The notes under the pieces are model-generated. The model saw only the letters and a program-made list of their open reading frames with translations. It was not told the DNA's origin and made no database searches. Below are positions 35,296 through 44,036 of a stretch of DNA of 64,000 bases, piece after piece. The stretch's first letter is position 1. Every line of letters begins with the position of its first letter. The translations under genes were made by a program, and so were the position numbers. Source of the stretch: Caballeronia sordidicola (GTDB taxonomy: Bacteria > Pseudomonadota > Gammaproteobacteria > Burkholderiales > Burkholderiaceae); assembly GCF_000729995.1 (NCBI RefSeq), contig NZ_JNFG01000200.1, positions 62,001 through 126,000 on the forward strand, written 5' to 3'.

Positions 35296-36221
35296 TCTGA
35301 ATATAATTTGCGGACAGTCTGGAAAAAGCCACTAAGCTGGCCGGATGTTGTCAGACTGTACAGGTGCAAGCAGTAAACCGTTATTTTACTTGCGCCCAGG
35401 GCCAGTTGCTCACCCGGAAAACGGAGTAACAAGTTGCACGCACGACGATATCGCACGGCAGGGACGGTGCCCACAGGCGCGTTCGGTCGAGTCGATCGTC
35501 GACACGGTAACGGATTTTTGGCGATCAAGAATTTTATCGGCGAGAGGCAGTGAGGTCCGGACTAAAACCCGGCTTCTTCCGGATGTGACCCGGGTATCAG
35601 GCAGGTATCGAAAAGATATCGGGCGGGTATCAGGTTAGGGTGAACGGAACATTGTCGCTTGGCCGTTGCGAAGAAAAACGGCTTCTGCTGCAAGCTGCGC
35701 TGAAACGGGCGAAGCGTGGCAGAGGACGTAACAAGACGAGACACCCAACGCGGTTACCGGGCGCTTTGAGCAACCGGCAAACCGCAACGGCAATCTGCCG
35801 CAGGTTTGGAAAACGTCGGTCGGTTTGTTTGATTGCGCGGGTTTTGCGCGATAACCCTCCACCCGTTTGACACTGCGTCAGGCCGCATCCGGCTGCTGCT
35901 GGCTGCATTGCCGGCTCTTCGAGTTGTTTGAAGGACGTCGAGCCGCAATGCTGTGCCGCTTAAGCCGCCAGCCGTTGCTTCACGGCGTGTCGAAGTCTGT
36001 TCGCATGTGCCCCAAGGCTTGTTGCCCGTCGCGACGCGTTTCGTCGCTGGCCGGCAGCCAGACTCGTCCCAGGCAATTCTCCCCGCCAGAACTCCCGCTC
36101 CAGCGTGCTTTGTGACAACACACACAAAAAAGCGCGGCGCGCCCGCCCTCCTGCTTCACGCGACTGACAACCGCGCGAATTCGCTCGATGGGGGCCGGTA
36201 GAGCCGCTCTGGAGCCGTCCA
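35296..36221 (+). other. Long leader region of rne
   Basis: About 0.9 kb between rluC (leftward) and rne (rightward) without a supported gene. In Escherichia coli the rne mRNA has a long 5' UTR through which RNase E controls its own level, so a similar role is possible. An 11-bp direct repeat, CGGGTATCAGG, lies at 35591-35601 and 35624-35634. No clear promoter was picked. Confidence 0.5.
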
Positions 36222-39200
36222 ATGAAACGCATGCTGTTTAACGCGACGCAGCAAGAAGAACTGCGCGTCGCCATCGTCGATGGGCAAAAACTCATCGACA
36301 TCGACATCGAAACCGCCGGGCGCGAACAGCGCAAAGGCAATATTTACAAGGGAGTCATTACCCGCATCGAGCCCTCGCTCGAAGCCTGTTTCGTGAACTA
36401 CGGCGAAGACCGCCACGGTTTCCTGCCGTTCAAGGAAGTCGCCCGCCAGTATTTCAAGGACGGCGTCGACATGCGCTCCGCGCGCATCCAGGACGCGCTG
36501 CGCGAAGGCCAGGAACTGATCATCCAGGTCGAAAAGGAAGAGCGCGGCAACAAGGGCGCGGCCCTGACCACGTTCATCTCGCTCGCCGGACGCTACCTCG
36601 TTTTGATGCCGAACAACCCGCGTGGCGGTGGTGTATCGCGTCGGATTGAAGGCGACGAGCGCCAGGAATTGCGCGAAACGATGGCCCAGCTCGATTTGCC
36701 GGAAGGCATGAGCATCATCGCGCGGACAGCAGGGATCGGCCGTTCGGCTGAGGAACTGCAGTGGGACCTGAATTACCTGATGCAGTTGTGGCGCGCGGTG
36801 GAAGCCGCGTCACAAAGCGGCGTGGCCGGCAAGCCGATGCTGATTTATCTCGAATCCAGCCTCGTGATCCGAGCAATCCGCGATTACTTCCAGCCGGATA
36901 TCGGCGAAATTCTCATCGATACCACCGAAATCCATGACCAGGCCAGCGCCTTCATGGACATCGTGATGCCGGATAACTTGAGCAAAGTTAAGCGCTATCA
37001 CGACGACGTTCCCCTCTTCTCGCGTTTCCAGATAGAACACCAGATTGAAACCGCGTATTCGCGCACGGTGCCGTTGCCATCGGGCGGCGCGATCGTGATC
37101 GACCACACGGAAGCGCTGGTGGCCATCGACGTGAATTCGGCGCGCTCGACGAAGGGCGCGGACATCGAGGAAACGGCGACCCGCACGAACCTCGAAGCCG
37201 CCGACGAAGTCGCGCGCCAGTTGCGCCTGCGCGATCTGGGCGGCTTGATCGTGATCGACTTTATCGACATGGAGTCGGCCAAGAGCCAGCGCGAAGTCGA
37301 GCAGCGCCTGAAAGACGCGCTCAAGCACGACCGTGCGCGCGTACAAATGGGCAAGATTTCGCGCTTCGGTTTGATGGAACTGTCGCGTCAGCGGCTGCGT
37401 CCGGCGCTCTCCGAAGGCAGCCATGTGACGTGCCCGCGTTGTAACGGCACGGGCCATATTCGCGATACCGAATCGTCCGCGCTGCAAGTGCTGCGGATCA
37501 TTCAGGAAGAAGCAATGAAGGAAAACACCGCGGCAATTCATTGCCAGGTGCCGGTGGAAGTGACCGCCTTCCTGCTGAACGAAAAGCGTTCGGAAATCAA
37601 CAAGATCGAGTCGCGCTTCAAGGTCAACGTCGTGTTGATCCCGAACAAGCATCTCGAAACGCCGCATTACAAGCTGGAACGCCTGCGTCACGACGATACA
37701 CGTCTCGACGAACCGCGTGCTTCGTGGAAGATGGCCGAAGAAGCGGCGCACGAGCTGGAATCCGAAACGGGTTACAGCAAGCGCACCGAAGAAATCAAGC
37801 CGAAGCAGGAAGCAATGGTCAAGGGCATTACGCCGGCTTCCCCTGCGCCTAGCGCACCGGTGAAGGTGGCTGCGGCTCCGGTCGCGGCTGCGGCTCCGGT
37901 AGTGGCTGAGTCGGCAGGCGGCTTTATCGGCTGGCTGAAAAACCTGTTTGGCGTCCAGCCCGAAGTAAAACCGGCGCCCGCGCCGGTCGTCGCGCCCACG
38001 CCGGCACGCCCGGCTCGTGGCGAACGGCCAGAACGTTCGGGCCAGGGTGGCGACCGGAATCGCAATCGCCGTGGTGGTGCTGCTTCGCGCGATAGCGCCG
38101 CTGCCACTACTGGCGCTGTGGCAAGCGTTCCGGGCACGGCGGGGGGTCGTCAAAACCCGCGCCGCGAGGAACGGGAACCGAAGGAAACGCGTGAACCGCG
38201 CGAAGCACGTGAAACCCGCGAGCCACGTGAACCCCGCGAACCGCGTGGTGGGCGTGAGGGCCGCGAGCCGCGTGAAGCACGGGAAGGTCGCGAACCGCGC
38301 GAGGCTCGTGAAGGCCGTGAGCCGCGCGAAGTGCGCGAACCCAGGGAGCCGCGTGAACCACGTGAGAACCGTGGTGAACGCCCGCCGGAACGTGCTGAAG
38401 CCGCCGATCGCGGTGAACGCCGTGAACGTCCGGAACGGGGCGAACGCCGCAAGCCACAGCCGGAAGCCGCCGTCGAAGCGTTGACGCAAGGCGAAACGGT
38501 GGTGTCGGAGTTGACCGAAAACACCCTGTCGGGCCAGGAATCGCAGCAGAACGGCAACGCCGACGCATTGCAGGCCGATCAGGCCAGCGCAGCGCGTGAA
38601 GGCGAAGAGCGCCGTCGTCGCCGTCGCGGTCGCCGTGGTGGACGCCGTGATCGTGAAGAAGATGGCGTGACGGCCAATCAGGCTGGCGATACGGCTGAAA
38701 TCGAAGGCAATGCTGACAGCGAACGGGCTCAAGCCGGTGTGTTCGATACGGATTCGTCGAACGAAGCCGATGACAGCCGCGATTTCGCACCCGTTGTGGC
38801 TAAGCCGGTTGAAACGGCTGCTGCAGTTCAGGCGCCCGTGCAAGAACACGCACACGCAGTCTCGGTCGAGCCGGTTTCGGCCGCCGCGATCAGCGTGACG
38901 GAGTTGCCGGAACCAGTCCGTGTCGCGGAAGTTGCGCCGGTTGAAGCAGTGCCGGTGGAAGCGAAACGCGCCGAAGCAGAGGGTTTTGTGGTGTCGCATG
39001 CCACGCAGGAAGTGCATGGCGCCCAGGAAACCAGCGCAACGGTTGTCGAAGCACCTGCGGTCCACATCTTCGAAAAGCCGGTATCACAGCCGATCGAAAA
39101 CCCGTTCGGACCGACGCCGAAGGTAGCGGAAGAAAAGGTCGAAAGTCCTTTCGCCGATACCCCGAAGGTAGCGGAACCCGCGCCCGTCGCGGCTCACGCA

Positions 39201-39665
39201 GCGCCAGAAGCTCAGGTTGCTGAACCGGTGAAAACGGCGCCCGTCGCCGCGACGCCGGAATCGGAGCTGGTTTCGTCGATCGCATCGCCCGCGCCGGTTG
39301 TTGCAGAAGTGTCGGCGCCGGTCGAATCCGAGCCGGTGAGGACGTATGAACCGGTGGAAACCGTGGCTCCCGTAGCGGCCGCCCCGGCTGCTCCAGTTGC
39401 CCCGGCTGCTCCAGTTGCCCCGGCTGCTCCAGTTGCCCCGGCCGCTCCGGTCGCGGCTGTCGCCCTGAAAGAGGAAGCGCTCAAGCCGATGCTGGATACG
39501 GCCGGCCTCGTCTGGGTGAACACCGACGCCGACAAGCTCGCCGCAGCCCGCGAAGCCGCCGCCCAGGCGGAAGCGCCGAAGCGCGTCGTGCGCGAACGCA
39601 AGCGCCTGCCGGCGCTGGACGCCGCGCCGATGCAACAAGTGGAAACGGGTAAAGACGCACATTAA
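36222..39665 (+). CDS. rne: Ribonuclease E
   Basis: RNase E is the main endoribonuclease of mRNA decay and rRNA/tRNA processing and scaffolds the degradosome. The catalytic half (residues 1-520) has the S1 domain, the DNase I-like region with IDVNSAR and IVIDFIDM, and the Zn-link CPRC at 404-407, the same numbering as in Escherichia coli. A hydrophobic helix GGFIGWLKNLFG at about 566-577 matches the membrane anchor of the E. coli enzyme. The rest is disordered: an arginine-rich tract with RE-P-RE repeats (640-760), acidic and valine/alanine-rich stretches, and a tandem repeat coding APVAPA (39381-39450). Total 1147 residues. Confidence 0.97.
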   Translation: MKRMLFNATQQEELRVAIVDGQKLIDIDIETAGREQRKGNIYKGVITRIEPSLEACFVNYGEDRHGFLPFKEVARQYFKDGVDMRSARIQDALREGQELIIQVEKEERGNKGAALTTFISLAGRYLVLMPNNPRGGGVSRRIEGDERQELRETMAQLDLPEGMSIIARTAGIGRSAEELQWDLNYLMQLWRAVEAASQSGVAGKPMLIYLESSLVIRAIRDYFQPDIGEILIDTTEIHDQASAFMDIVMPDNLSKVKRYHDDVPLFSRFQIEHQIETAYSRTVPLPSGGAIVIDHTEALVAIDVNSARSTKGADIEETATRTNLEAADEVARQLRLRDLGGLIVIDFIDMESAKSQREVEQRLKDALKHDRARVQMGKISRFGLMELSRQRLRPALSEGSHVTCPRCNGTGHIRDTESSALQVLRIIQEEAMKENTAAIHCQVPVEVTAFLLNEKRSEINKIESRFKVNVVLIPNKHLETPHYKLERLRHDDTRLDEPRASWKMAEEAAHELESETGYSKRTEEIKPKQEAMVKGITPASPAPSAPVKVAAAPVAAAAPVVAESAGGFIGWLKNLFGVQPEVKPAPAPVVAPTPARPARGERPERSGQGGDRNRNRRGGAASRDSAAATTGAVASVPGTAGGRQNPRREEREPKETREPREARETREPREPREPRGGREGREPREAREGREPREAREGREPREVREPREPREPRENRGERPPERAEAADRGERRERPERGERRKPQPEAAVEALTQGETVVSELTENTLSGQESQQNGNADALQADQASAAREGEERRRRRRGRRGGRRDREEDGVTANQAGDTAEIEGNADSERAQAGVFDTDSSNEADDSRDFAPVVAKPVETAAAVQAPVQEHAHAVSVEPVSAAAISVTELPEPVRVAEVAPVEAVPVEAKRAEAEGFVVSHATQEVHGAQETSATVVEAPAVHIFEKPVSQPIENPFGPTPKVAEEKVESPFADTPKVAEPAPVAAHAAPEAQVAEPVKTAPVAATPESELVSSIASPAPVVAEVSAPVESEPVRTYEPVETVAPVAAAPAAPVAPAAPVAPAAPVAPAAPVAAVALKEEALKPMLDTAGLVWVNTDADKLAAAREAAAQAEAPKRVVRERKRLPALDAAPMQQVETGKDAH
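39381..39450 (+). repeat. 18-bp tandem repeat inside rne
   Basis: The unit GTTGCCCCGGCTGCTCCA is repeated about three times head to tail, with diverged partial copies at each side. It codes for a repeated APVAPA unit in the disordered tail and keeps the reading frame. Confidence 0.85.
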
Positions 39666-39682
39666 ACGCGTCTGATGTTTCG

Positions 39683-39720
39683 AAAAGCGCCACATGACTT
39701 CGGTCGGTGGCGCTTTTTTT
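39683..39720 (+). terminator. Rho-independent terminator after rne
   Basis: AAAAGCGCCAC (39683-39693) pairs with GTGGCGCTTTT (39707-39717) and is followed by T-run to 39720. Confidence 0.93.
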
Positions 39721-39852
39721 ATTGGACCCGCGACAAATGCCCGTGAAAAGGCGATGGCGAGACGCTTTAAAATCGCCCTTCCGCTAAAATGAATTGTTCG
39801 ATGTTCATAGCAGCCGCCCTACCGCCGCCGCTGCACGAGAAATAAAACCATC

Positions 39853-40962
39853 ATGTCCCGACGCATCATTCCCGTCACCGATGTCAGCGCGATCCCGGAT
39901 TTCTCCGGCATCGCAGCGACGCCGCGCGGGCTGCTCACCGACCGGCGGTCGCGTGAGTTGCGCGATCTGCGCATATCGGTGACTGATCGTTGCAATTTTC
40001 GTTGCGTGTACTGCATGCCGCGCGAAGTTTTCGATAAAAACCACGCATTTCTGCCGCATAGCGCGCTGCTGTCGTTTGAGGAAATCGAACGGCTGGCGAA
40101 GTTGTTCGTCGCGCACGGCGTGGAAAAAATCCGGCTGACCGGCGGCGAACCGCTGTTGCGTAAAAATATCGAATTCCTGATTGAACGGCTGGCACTGCTG
40201 CGCACGCCGGAAGGCCGTCCGCTCGATATCACGCTCACCACCAACGGGTCGATCCTTGCCCGCAAGGCGCGCTCGCTGAAAGACGCGGGGTTGTCGCGGG
40301 TAACGGTGAGCCTGGACGCGCTCGACGATGCGTTGTTTCGCCGCATGAACGACGCCGATTTCGCGGTCGCCGACGTGCTCGAAGGCATCGAGGCCGCGCA
40401 CACGGCCGGCCTGGCGCCGCTGAAGGTCAACATGGTGGTCAAGCGTGGCACGAACGACGCCGAAATCGTGCCGATGGCACGCCATTTCAAAGGCAGTGGC
40501 GCAGTGCTGCGCTTTATCGAATATATGGACGTGGGTGCGTCGAACGGCTGGAACATGAGCGAAGTGTTGCCGTCGGCGGACGTGGTTGCGCGCATTGCCG
40601 AGCATTTTCCGCTGCGGCCGCTCGAAGCCCACAACGACGCCGAGACCGCGCAACGCTGGGGTTACCAGGACGGCAGCGGTGAGATCGGCGTCATTTCGAG
40701 CGTGACGCGCGCGTTCTGCAACTCCTGCACGCGTGCCCGCCTCTCTACCGAAGGCAAGCTGTACTTGTGCCTGTTCGCTACATCCGGCCACGACTTGCGC
40801 GCACTGATCCGCAGCGGCGCGAGCGACGCTACGGTCGCGACAGCCATCGCCCGGATCTGGGAAGCACGCACCGACCGCTACTCCGAACTTCGCGGCAGCA
40901 ACGCGTTGCCCGCCGCCGACCCGGACGCGCCGCGCGTCGAAATGTCTTACATCGGCGGCTGA
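39853..40962 (+). CDS. moaA: GTP 3',8-cyclase (molybdenum cofactor step 1)
   Basis: MoaA is a radical SAM enzyme that rearranges GTP to 3',8-cyclo-GTP. The N-terminal [4Fe-4S] cysteines are in RCNFRCVYC, the second cluster cysteines in FCNSCTRARLSTEGKLYLC, and the essential GG C-terminus is present (YIGG). The 369-residue length is slightly above average because of an N-terminal extension of about 30 residues. It is followed one base later by mobA. Confidence 0.97.
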   Translation: MSRRIIPVTDVSAIPDFSGIAATPRGLLTDRRSRELRDLRISVTDRCNFRCVYCMPREVFDKNHAFLPHSALLSFEEIERLAKLFVAHGVEKIRLTGGEPLLRKNIEFLIERLALLRTPEGRPLDITLTTNGSILARKARSLKDAGLSRVTVSLDALDDALFRRMNDADFAVADVLEGIEAAHTAGLAPLKVNMVVKRGTNDAEIVPMARHFKGSGAVLRFIEYMDVGASNGWNMSEVLPSADVVARIAEHFPLRPLEAHNDAETAQRWGYQDGSGEIGVISSVTRAFCNSCTRARLSTEGKLYLCLFATSGHDLRALIRSGASDATVATAIARIWEARTDRYSELRGSNALPAADPDAPRVEMSYIGG

Positions 40963-40963
40963 C

Positions 40964-41620
40964 ATGGTTGACTTGGCCGATGTCGATATGGCAGGCCCGA
41001 CCGGCAGTCCTGTCCAGAAGCGCGACATCACCGGCGTGGTGCTGGCGGGCGGACTCGGATCACGCATGGGCGGTATCGATAAAGGCCTGCAACCGCTCGA
41101 CCTCGAACCGCTTGCGCTCCATGCACTGCGAGCGCTCAAGCCGCAATGCGGCGCAATGCTGATCAGCGCAAATCGCAACCTCGAGATTTACGCGCAGCTT
41201 GGCATGCCGTTCCAGGCAAAGGTGATTGTGGATACGTTTCCCGATTTCCCCGGCCCGCTTGCCGGGATATCGGCGGCGTTGCATGCAGCGGAAACGCAAT
41301 TCGTTCTGTTCGTGCCCTGCGACGCGCCTTTCGTCGATCCTCACCTAGCCGAACGGCTTTTCGAAGGCTTGAGCGCCGGACAAGCGGATATCGCGGTGGC
41401 GGTAGTTGTCGATGCCGCGGGCGAACGCCACGCGCACCCGGTTTTCGCGTTGCTGCGCGCGTCGCTGGTGGAGGATCTCGACGCGTTCGTCCTTGCCGGC
41501 GAACGCAAGGTCCGCGCGTGGTACGCGCGCCACAAGACGGTCGAAGTGACCTTCGACAACGAGCGTGCGTTTTACAATGTCAACGATTTGCAGCAGCTAG
41601 CCGATCTCAATCGCAACTAG
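40964..41620 (+). CDS. mobA: Molybdenum cofactor guanylyltransferase
   Basis: MobA links GMP to molybdenum cofactor to form the MGD cofactor used by DMSO-reductase family enzymes. The 218-residue protein has the nucleotide motif LAGGLGSRMGGIDKGLQPL (residues 27-45) and the magnesium aspartate region PCDAPFVDP. Starts at 40964 or 40988 are both possible. It lies between moaA and moeA. Confidence 0.95.
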   Translation: MVDLADVDMAGPTGSPVQKRDITGVVLAGGLGSRMGGIDKGLQPLDLEPLALHALRALKPQCGAMLISANRNLEIYAQLGMPFQAKVIVDTFPDFPGPLAGISAALHAAETQFVLFVPCDAPFVDPHLAERLFEGLSAGQADIAVAVVVDAAGERHAHPVFALLRASLVEDLDAFVLAGERKVRAWYARHKTVEVTFDNERAFYNVNDLQQLADLNRN

Positions 41621-41804
41621 CATCGGTTCGTTTCGTTCCTTGCTCAGGTTTGTGGCGAGGCCCTGGCTTGGTCAGCGCCCCGCTTCACAGCGACTATGGC
41701 GGCGACTGGGGTAGCGGCTGCGCCAGCATCCACGACACGCCAGCCTTTTTCACCGGGCCGCCCGCGAGCTTTGCATCGCGACTTCCGCTCCGATACACCC
41801 ATCG

Positions 41805-43139
41805 ATGAACACACCCAGGCACTTTTCGAGCTGCGTCGCCGAGTACGATCCGAACGCGCTGCCCGTCAGCGCGGCGCAGGAGATCGTGCGCCAGTGGGCG
41901 TTGCCCCGCGGTCGCGCCGAGGTGGAACGCGTGCGTCTCTTCGACGCACTCGATCGCGTGCTGGCAGAAGATGTCATCTCGCCGATCAATGTTCCTTTGC
42001 ACGACAACTCGGCCATGGACGGTTATGCGTTCGATGGCTCGACGTTGCCGAATGAAGCGAATGGATCGGATGGAGCAAGCCCGCCGGACGATGAATCGCT
42101 TCGCTTGACGGTTGTGGGTACCGCGCTCGCCGGACAGCCGTTCGAAAGGCGTCCGCTCGCCGCGCAATGCGTGCGCATCATGACCGGTGCGCTCATCCCA
42201 CCCGGCTGCGACACCGTCGTGCCGCAAGAGCTCGTACAGCGCACCGGCGACGCCATCACGTTCGCCTCGGCGCGTATCGTGCGCGGCGCGAATCGGCGGC
42301 TCGCGGGGGAAGACCTCGCGCAAGGCCAGCCGGCGTTGCGCAAGGGCCGGATTGTCCGTGCGTCGGATCTTGGTTTGCTTGCGTCGCTGGGTATTGGCGA
42401 GGTAGCGGTACAACGGCGCGTGCGTGTCGCGTTTTTTTCAACCGGCGACGAATTGCGTTCCGTTGGTGAAGTGCTGGCGCCGGGTTGCGTCTACGACAGC
42501 AACCGCTATACCCTCTTCGCGATGCTGCGCCGGATGAACGTGGAACCGGTGGATCTGGGGATTGTGCGTGACGATCGTGCATCGCTTGAACGGGCATTGC
42601 GACAGGCCACGCAGGACGCCGATGTGGTGATCAGTTCAGGCGGCGTGTCTGTAGGGGACGCCGACTTCACGCGTGACCTGATGAACACGCTCGGCGACGT
42701 GGCGTTCTGGAAGATCGCGATGCGTCCCGGCCGCCCGCTCGCGTTCGGCCGCCTGTGGTCGGGCAAGCGTCCGGGCGAAGGCGAATCGGCGTTGTTCTTT
42801 GGCTTGCCGGGCAATCCGGTTGCCGTGATGGCGACGTTTTATTTTATCGTGCGCGAAGCGCTGCTGGCCATGTCGGGCGCGACGACCTATTCGCTGGCGT
42901 TGATATCGGCGACGAGTTCGCAACCGATCAACAAACGCGCCGGGCGTACGGAGTTTCAACGCGGTATTGCACGCCGGGACACCGCCGGGCACTGGCATGT
43001 GGTGACAACCGGGCCGCAAGGCTCGGGCGTGCTGAGTTCAATGAGCGAAGCCAATTGCTTCATTGTCCTGAAGCACGACGCAGGGAATATCGATGCGGGC
43101 GACAGCGTGGATATCCTGCCATTCGACGGCCTGATCTAG
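41805..43139 (+). CDS. moeA: Molybdopterin molybdenumtransferase
   Basis: MoeA inserts molybdate into adenylylated molybdopterin. The 444-residue protein has DNSAMDGYAFD in the N-terminal part, SSGGVSVGDADFT, MRPGRPLAFGRL and FGLPGNPVAV in the MPT-binding domain. It completes the moaA-mobA-moeA group; the 184-base gap after mobA contains nothing I recognise. Confidence 0.96.
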   Translation: MNTPRHFSSCVAEYDPNALPVSAAQEIVRQWALPRGRAEVERVRLFDALDRVLAEDVISPINVPLHDNSAMDGYAFDGSTLPNEANGSDGASPPDDESLRLTVVGTALAGQPFERRPLAAQCVRIMTGALIPPGCDTVVPQELVQRTGDAITFASARIVRGANRRLAGEDLAQGQPALRKGRIVRASDLGLLASLGIGEVAVQRRVRVAFFSTGDELRSVGEVLAPGCVYDSNRYTLFAMLRRMNVEPVDLGIVRDDRASLERALRQATQDADVVISSGGVSVGDADFTRDLMNTLGDVAFWKIAMRPGRPLAFGRLWSGKRPGEGESALFFGLPGNPVAVMATFYFIVREALLAMSGATTYSLALISATSSQPINKRAGRTEFQRGIARRDTAGHWHVVTTGPQGSGVLSSMSEANCFIVLKHDAGNIDAGDSVDILPFDGLI

Positions 43140-43272
43140 TTCCAAAGGCTCTTCGACAACCTGCTTCAAGAACCTGAACCTCAAGAACCTGGACCGCCGC
43201 GCCGTGATCACTTAAGCGGCTATAACCGATGGTTCGAATGCATCGCACTATGACTGACAGGGCTTTTCCTTC

Positions 43273-43548
43273 ATGAAAAAACAGATTTCGTTCATCGCGC
43301 CGGGACAAACGGCCAAAGCGCTGATTCTCGTGTACCTGACCTTCAGCGTACCCATCGTGTTGCTCGGCGTACTGGTCGCGTTCTTCCGATACGGCTCAGT
43401 CGAGCTGAGCACTGTGACAAGCGCGCTGCTGCTCAATGCGATCCTTGGCTTCATCCTGCTGTGGATTGCGTGCCACGCATACAACTGGGTGGCGTCGCGA
43501 TTCGGCGGCATTGAGATCGTCTTGTCCGACGCACCGGAAGAGGCGTGA
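43273..43548 (+). CDS. Small two-TM membrane protein of unknown function
   Basis: A 91-residue protein beginning MKKQISFIAPGQTAKALILVY with two membrane segments (about residues 17-38 and 52-72) and a short acidic tail. I do not recognise a family with confidence. Its stop overlaps the ATG of the GNAT gene (TGATG), so both are probably translated together. Confidence 0.7.
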   Translation: MKKQISFIAPGQTAKALILVYLTFSVPIVLLGVLVAFFRYGSVELSTVTSALLLNAILGFILLWIACHAYNWVASRFGGIEIVLSDAPEEA

Positions 43549-44036
43549 TGAGCGCTCAGATCCGACCCGCCGCACCCGCCGATGTCGGCGCGATTTTCAG
43601 CCTGATGCTGGAGCTGGCCGAGTTCGAAAAGCTCATGCACATGTTCATCGCGACCGAGGCCGGCGTGCACGACGCGCTCTTCGGCGCGCGGCCGTGTGCT
43701 GAAGCCCTGGTGGCCGAAGAGGACGGCCGCATAGTGAGCTACGCGCTGTTCTTCCAGAACTATTCAACCTTTCTCGGCAAGCGCGGGTTGTACCTGGAAG
43801 ACTTGTACGTGAAGCCGACACTTCGCGGCAGCGGACTCGGCACAAAGATGCTGCGCGCTTTGGCAGCGCTTGCGGTGGAACGCCAGTGCGGCCGCTTCGA
43901 ATGGACCGTGCTCGACTGGAATCAGAACGCCATTGGCTTCTACGAGAAAATGGGCGCAACCGTGCTGCCCGACTGGCGCATCGTGCGCATCACCGGCGAC
44001 GCACTGGCTACGCTGGCTTCGCCTGCTGCGGACTAA
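43548..44036 (+). CDS. GNAT-family N-acetyltransferase
   Basis: A 162-residue single-domain acetyltransferase. The acetyl-CoA loop is in YVKPTLRGSGLGTKML (Q/R-x-x-G-x-G/A type) and the last motif in NAIGFYEKMGATVLPDW. The sequence LYLEDLYVKP resembles spermidine/diamine acetyltransferases, but the substrate is not certain. It converges with rmuC, the two stop codons overlapping by three bases. Confidence 0.88.
   Translation: MSAQIRPAAPADVGAIFSLMLELAEFEKLMHMFIATEAGVHDALFGARPCAEALVAEEDGRIVSYALFFQNYSTFLGKRGLYLEDLYVKPTLRGSGLGTKMLRALAALAVERQCGRFEWTVLDWNQNAIGFYEKMGATVLPDWRIVRITGDALATLASPAAD

Noticed and set aside
36810..39065. A 751-residue open frame on the minus strand of rne
   Set aside because: It is antisense to rne, has biased composition without any motif, and arises from the GC-rich codon pattern of the true gene.
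39721..39852. Molybdenum-cofactor riboswitch upstream of moaA
   Set aside because: The gap is only 132 bases and I could not draw the multi-stem structure expected for that riboswitch class.
43140..43272. Repeated AAGAACCTG words after moeA
   Set aside because: Two or three short words without regular spacing or symmetry; not enough to call a functional repeat.
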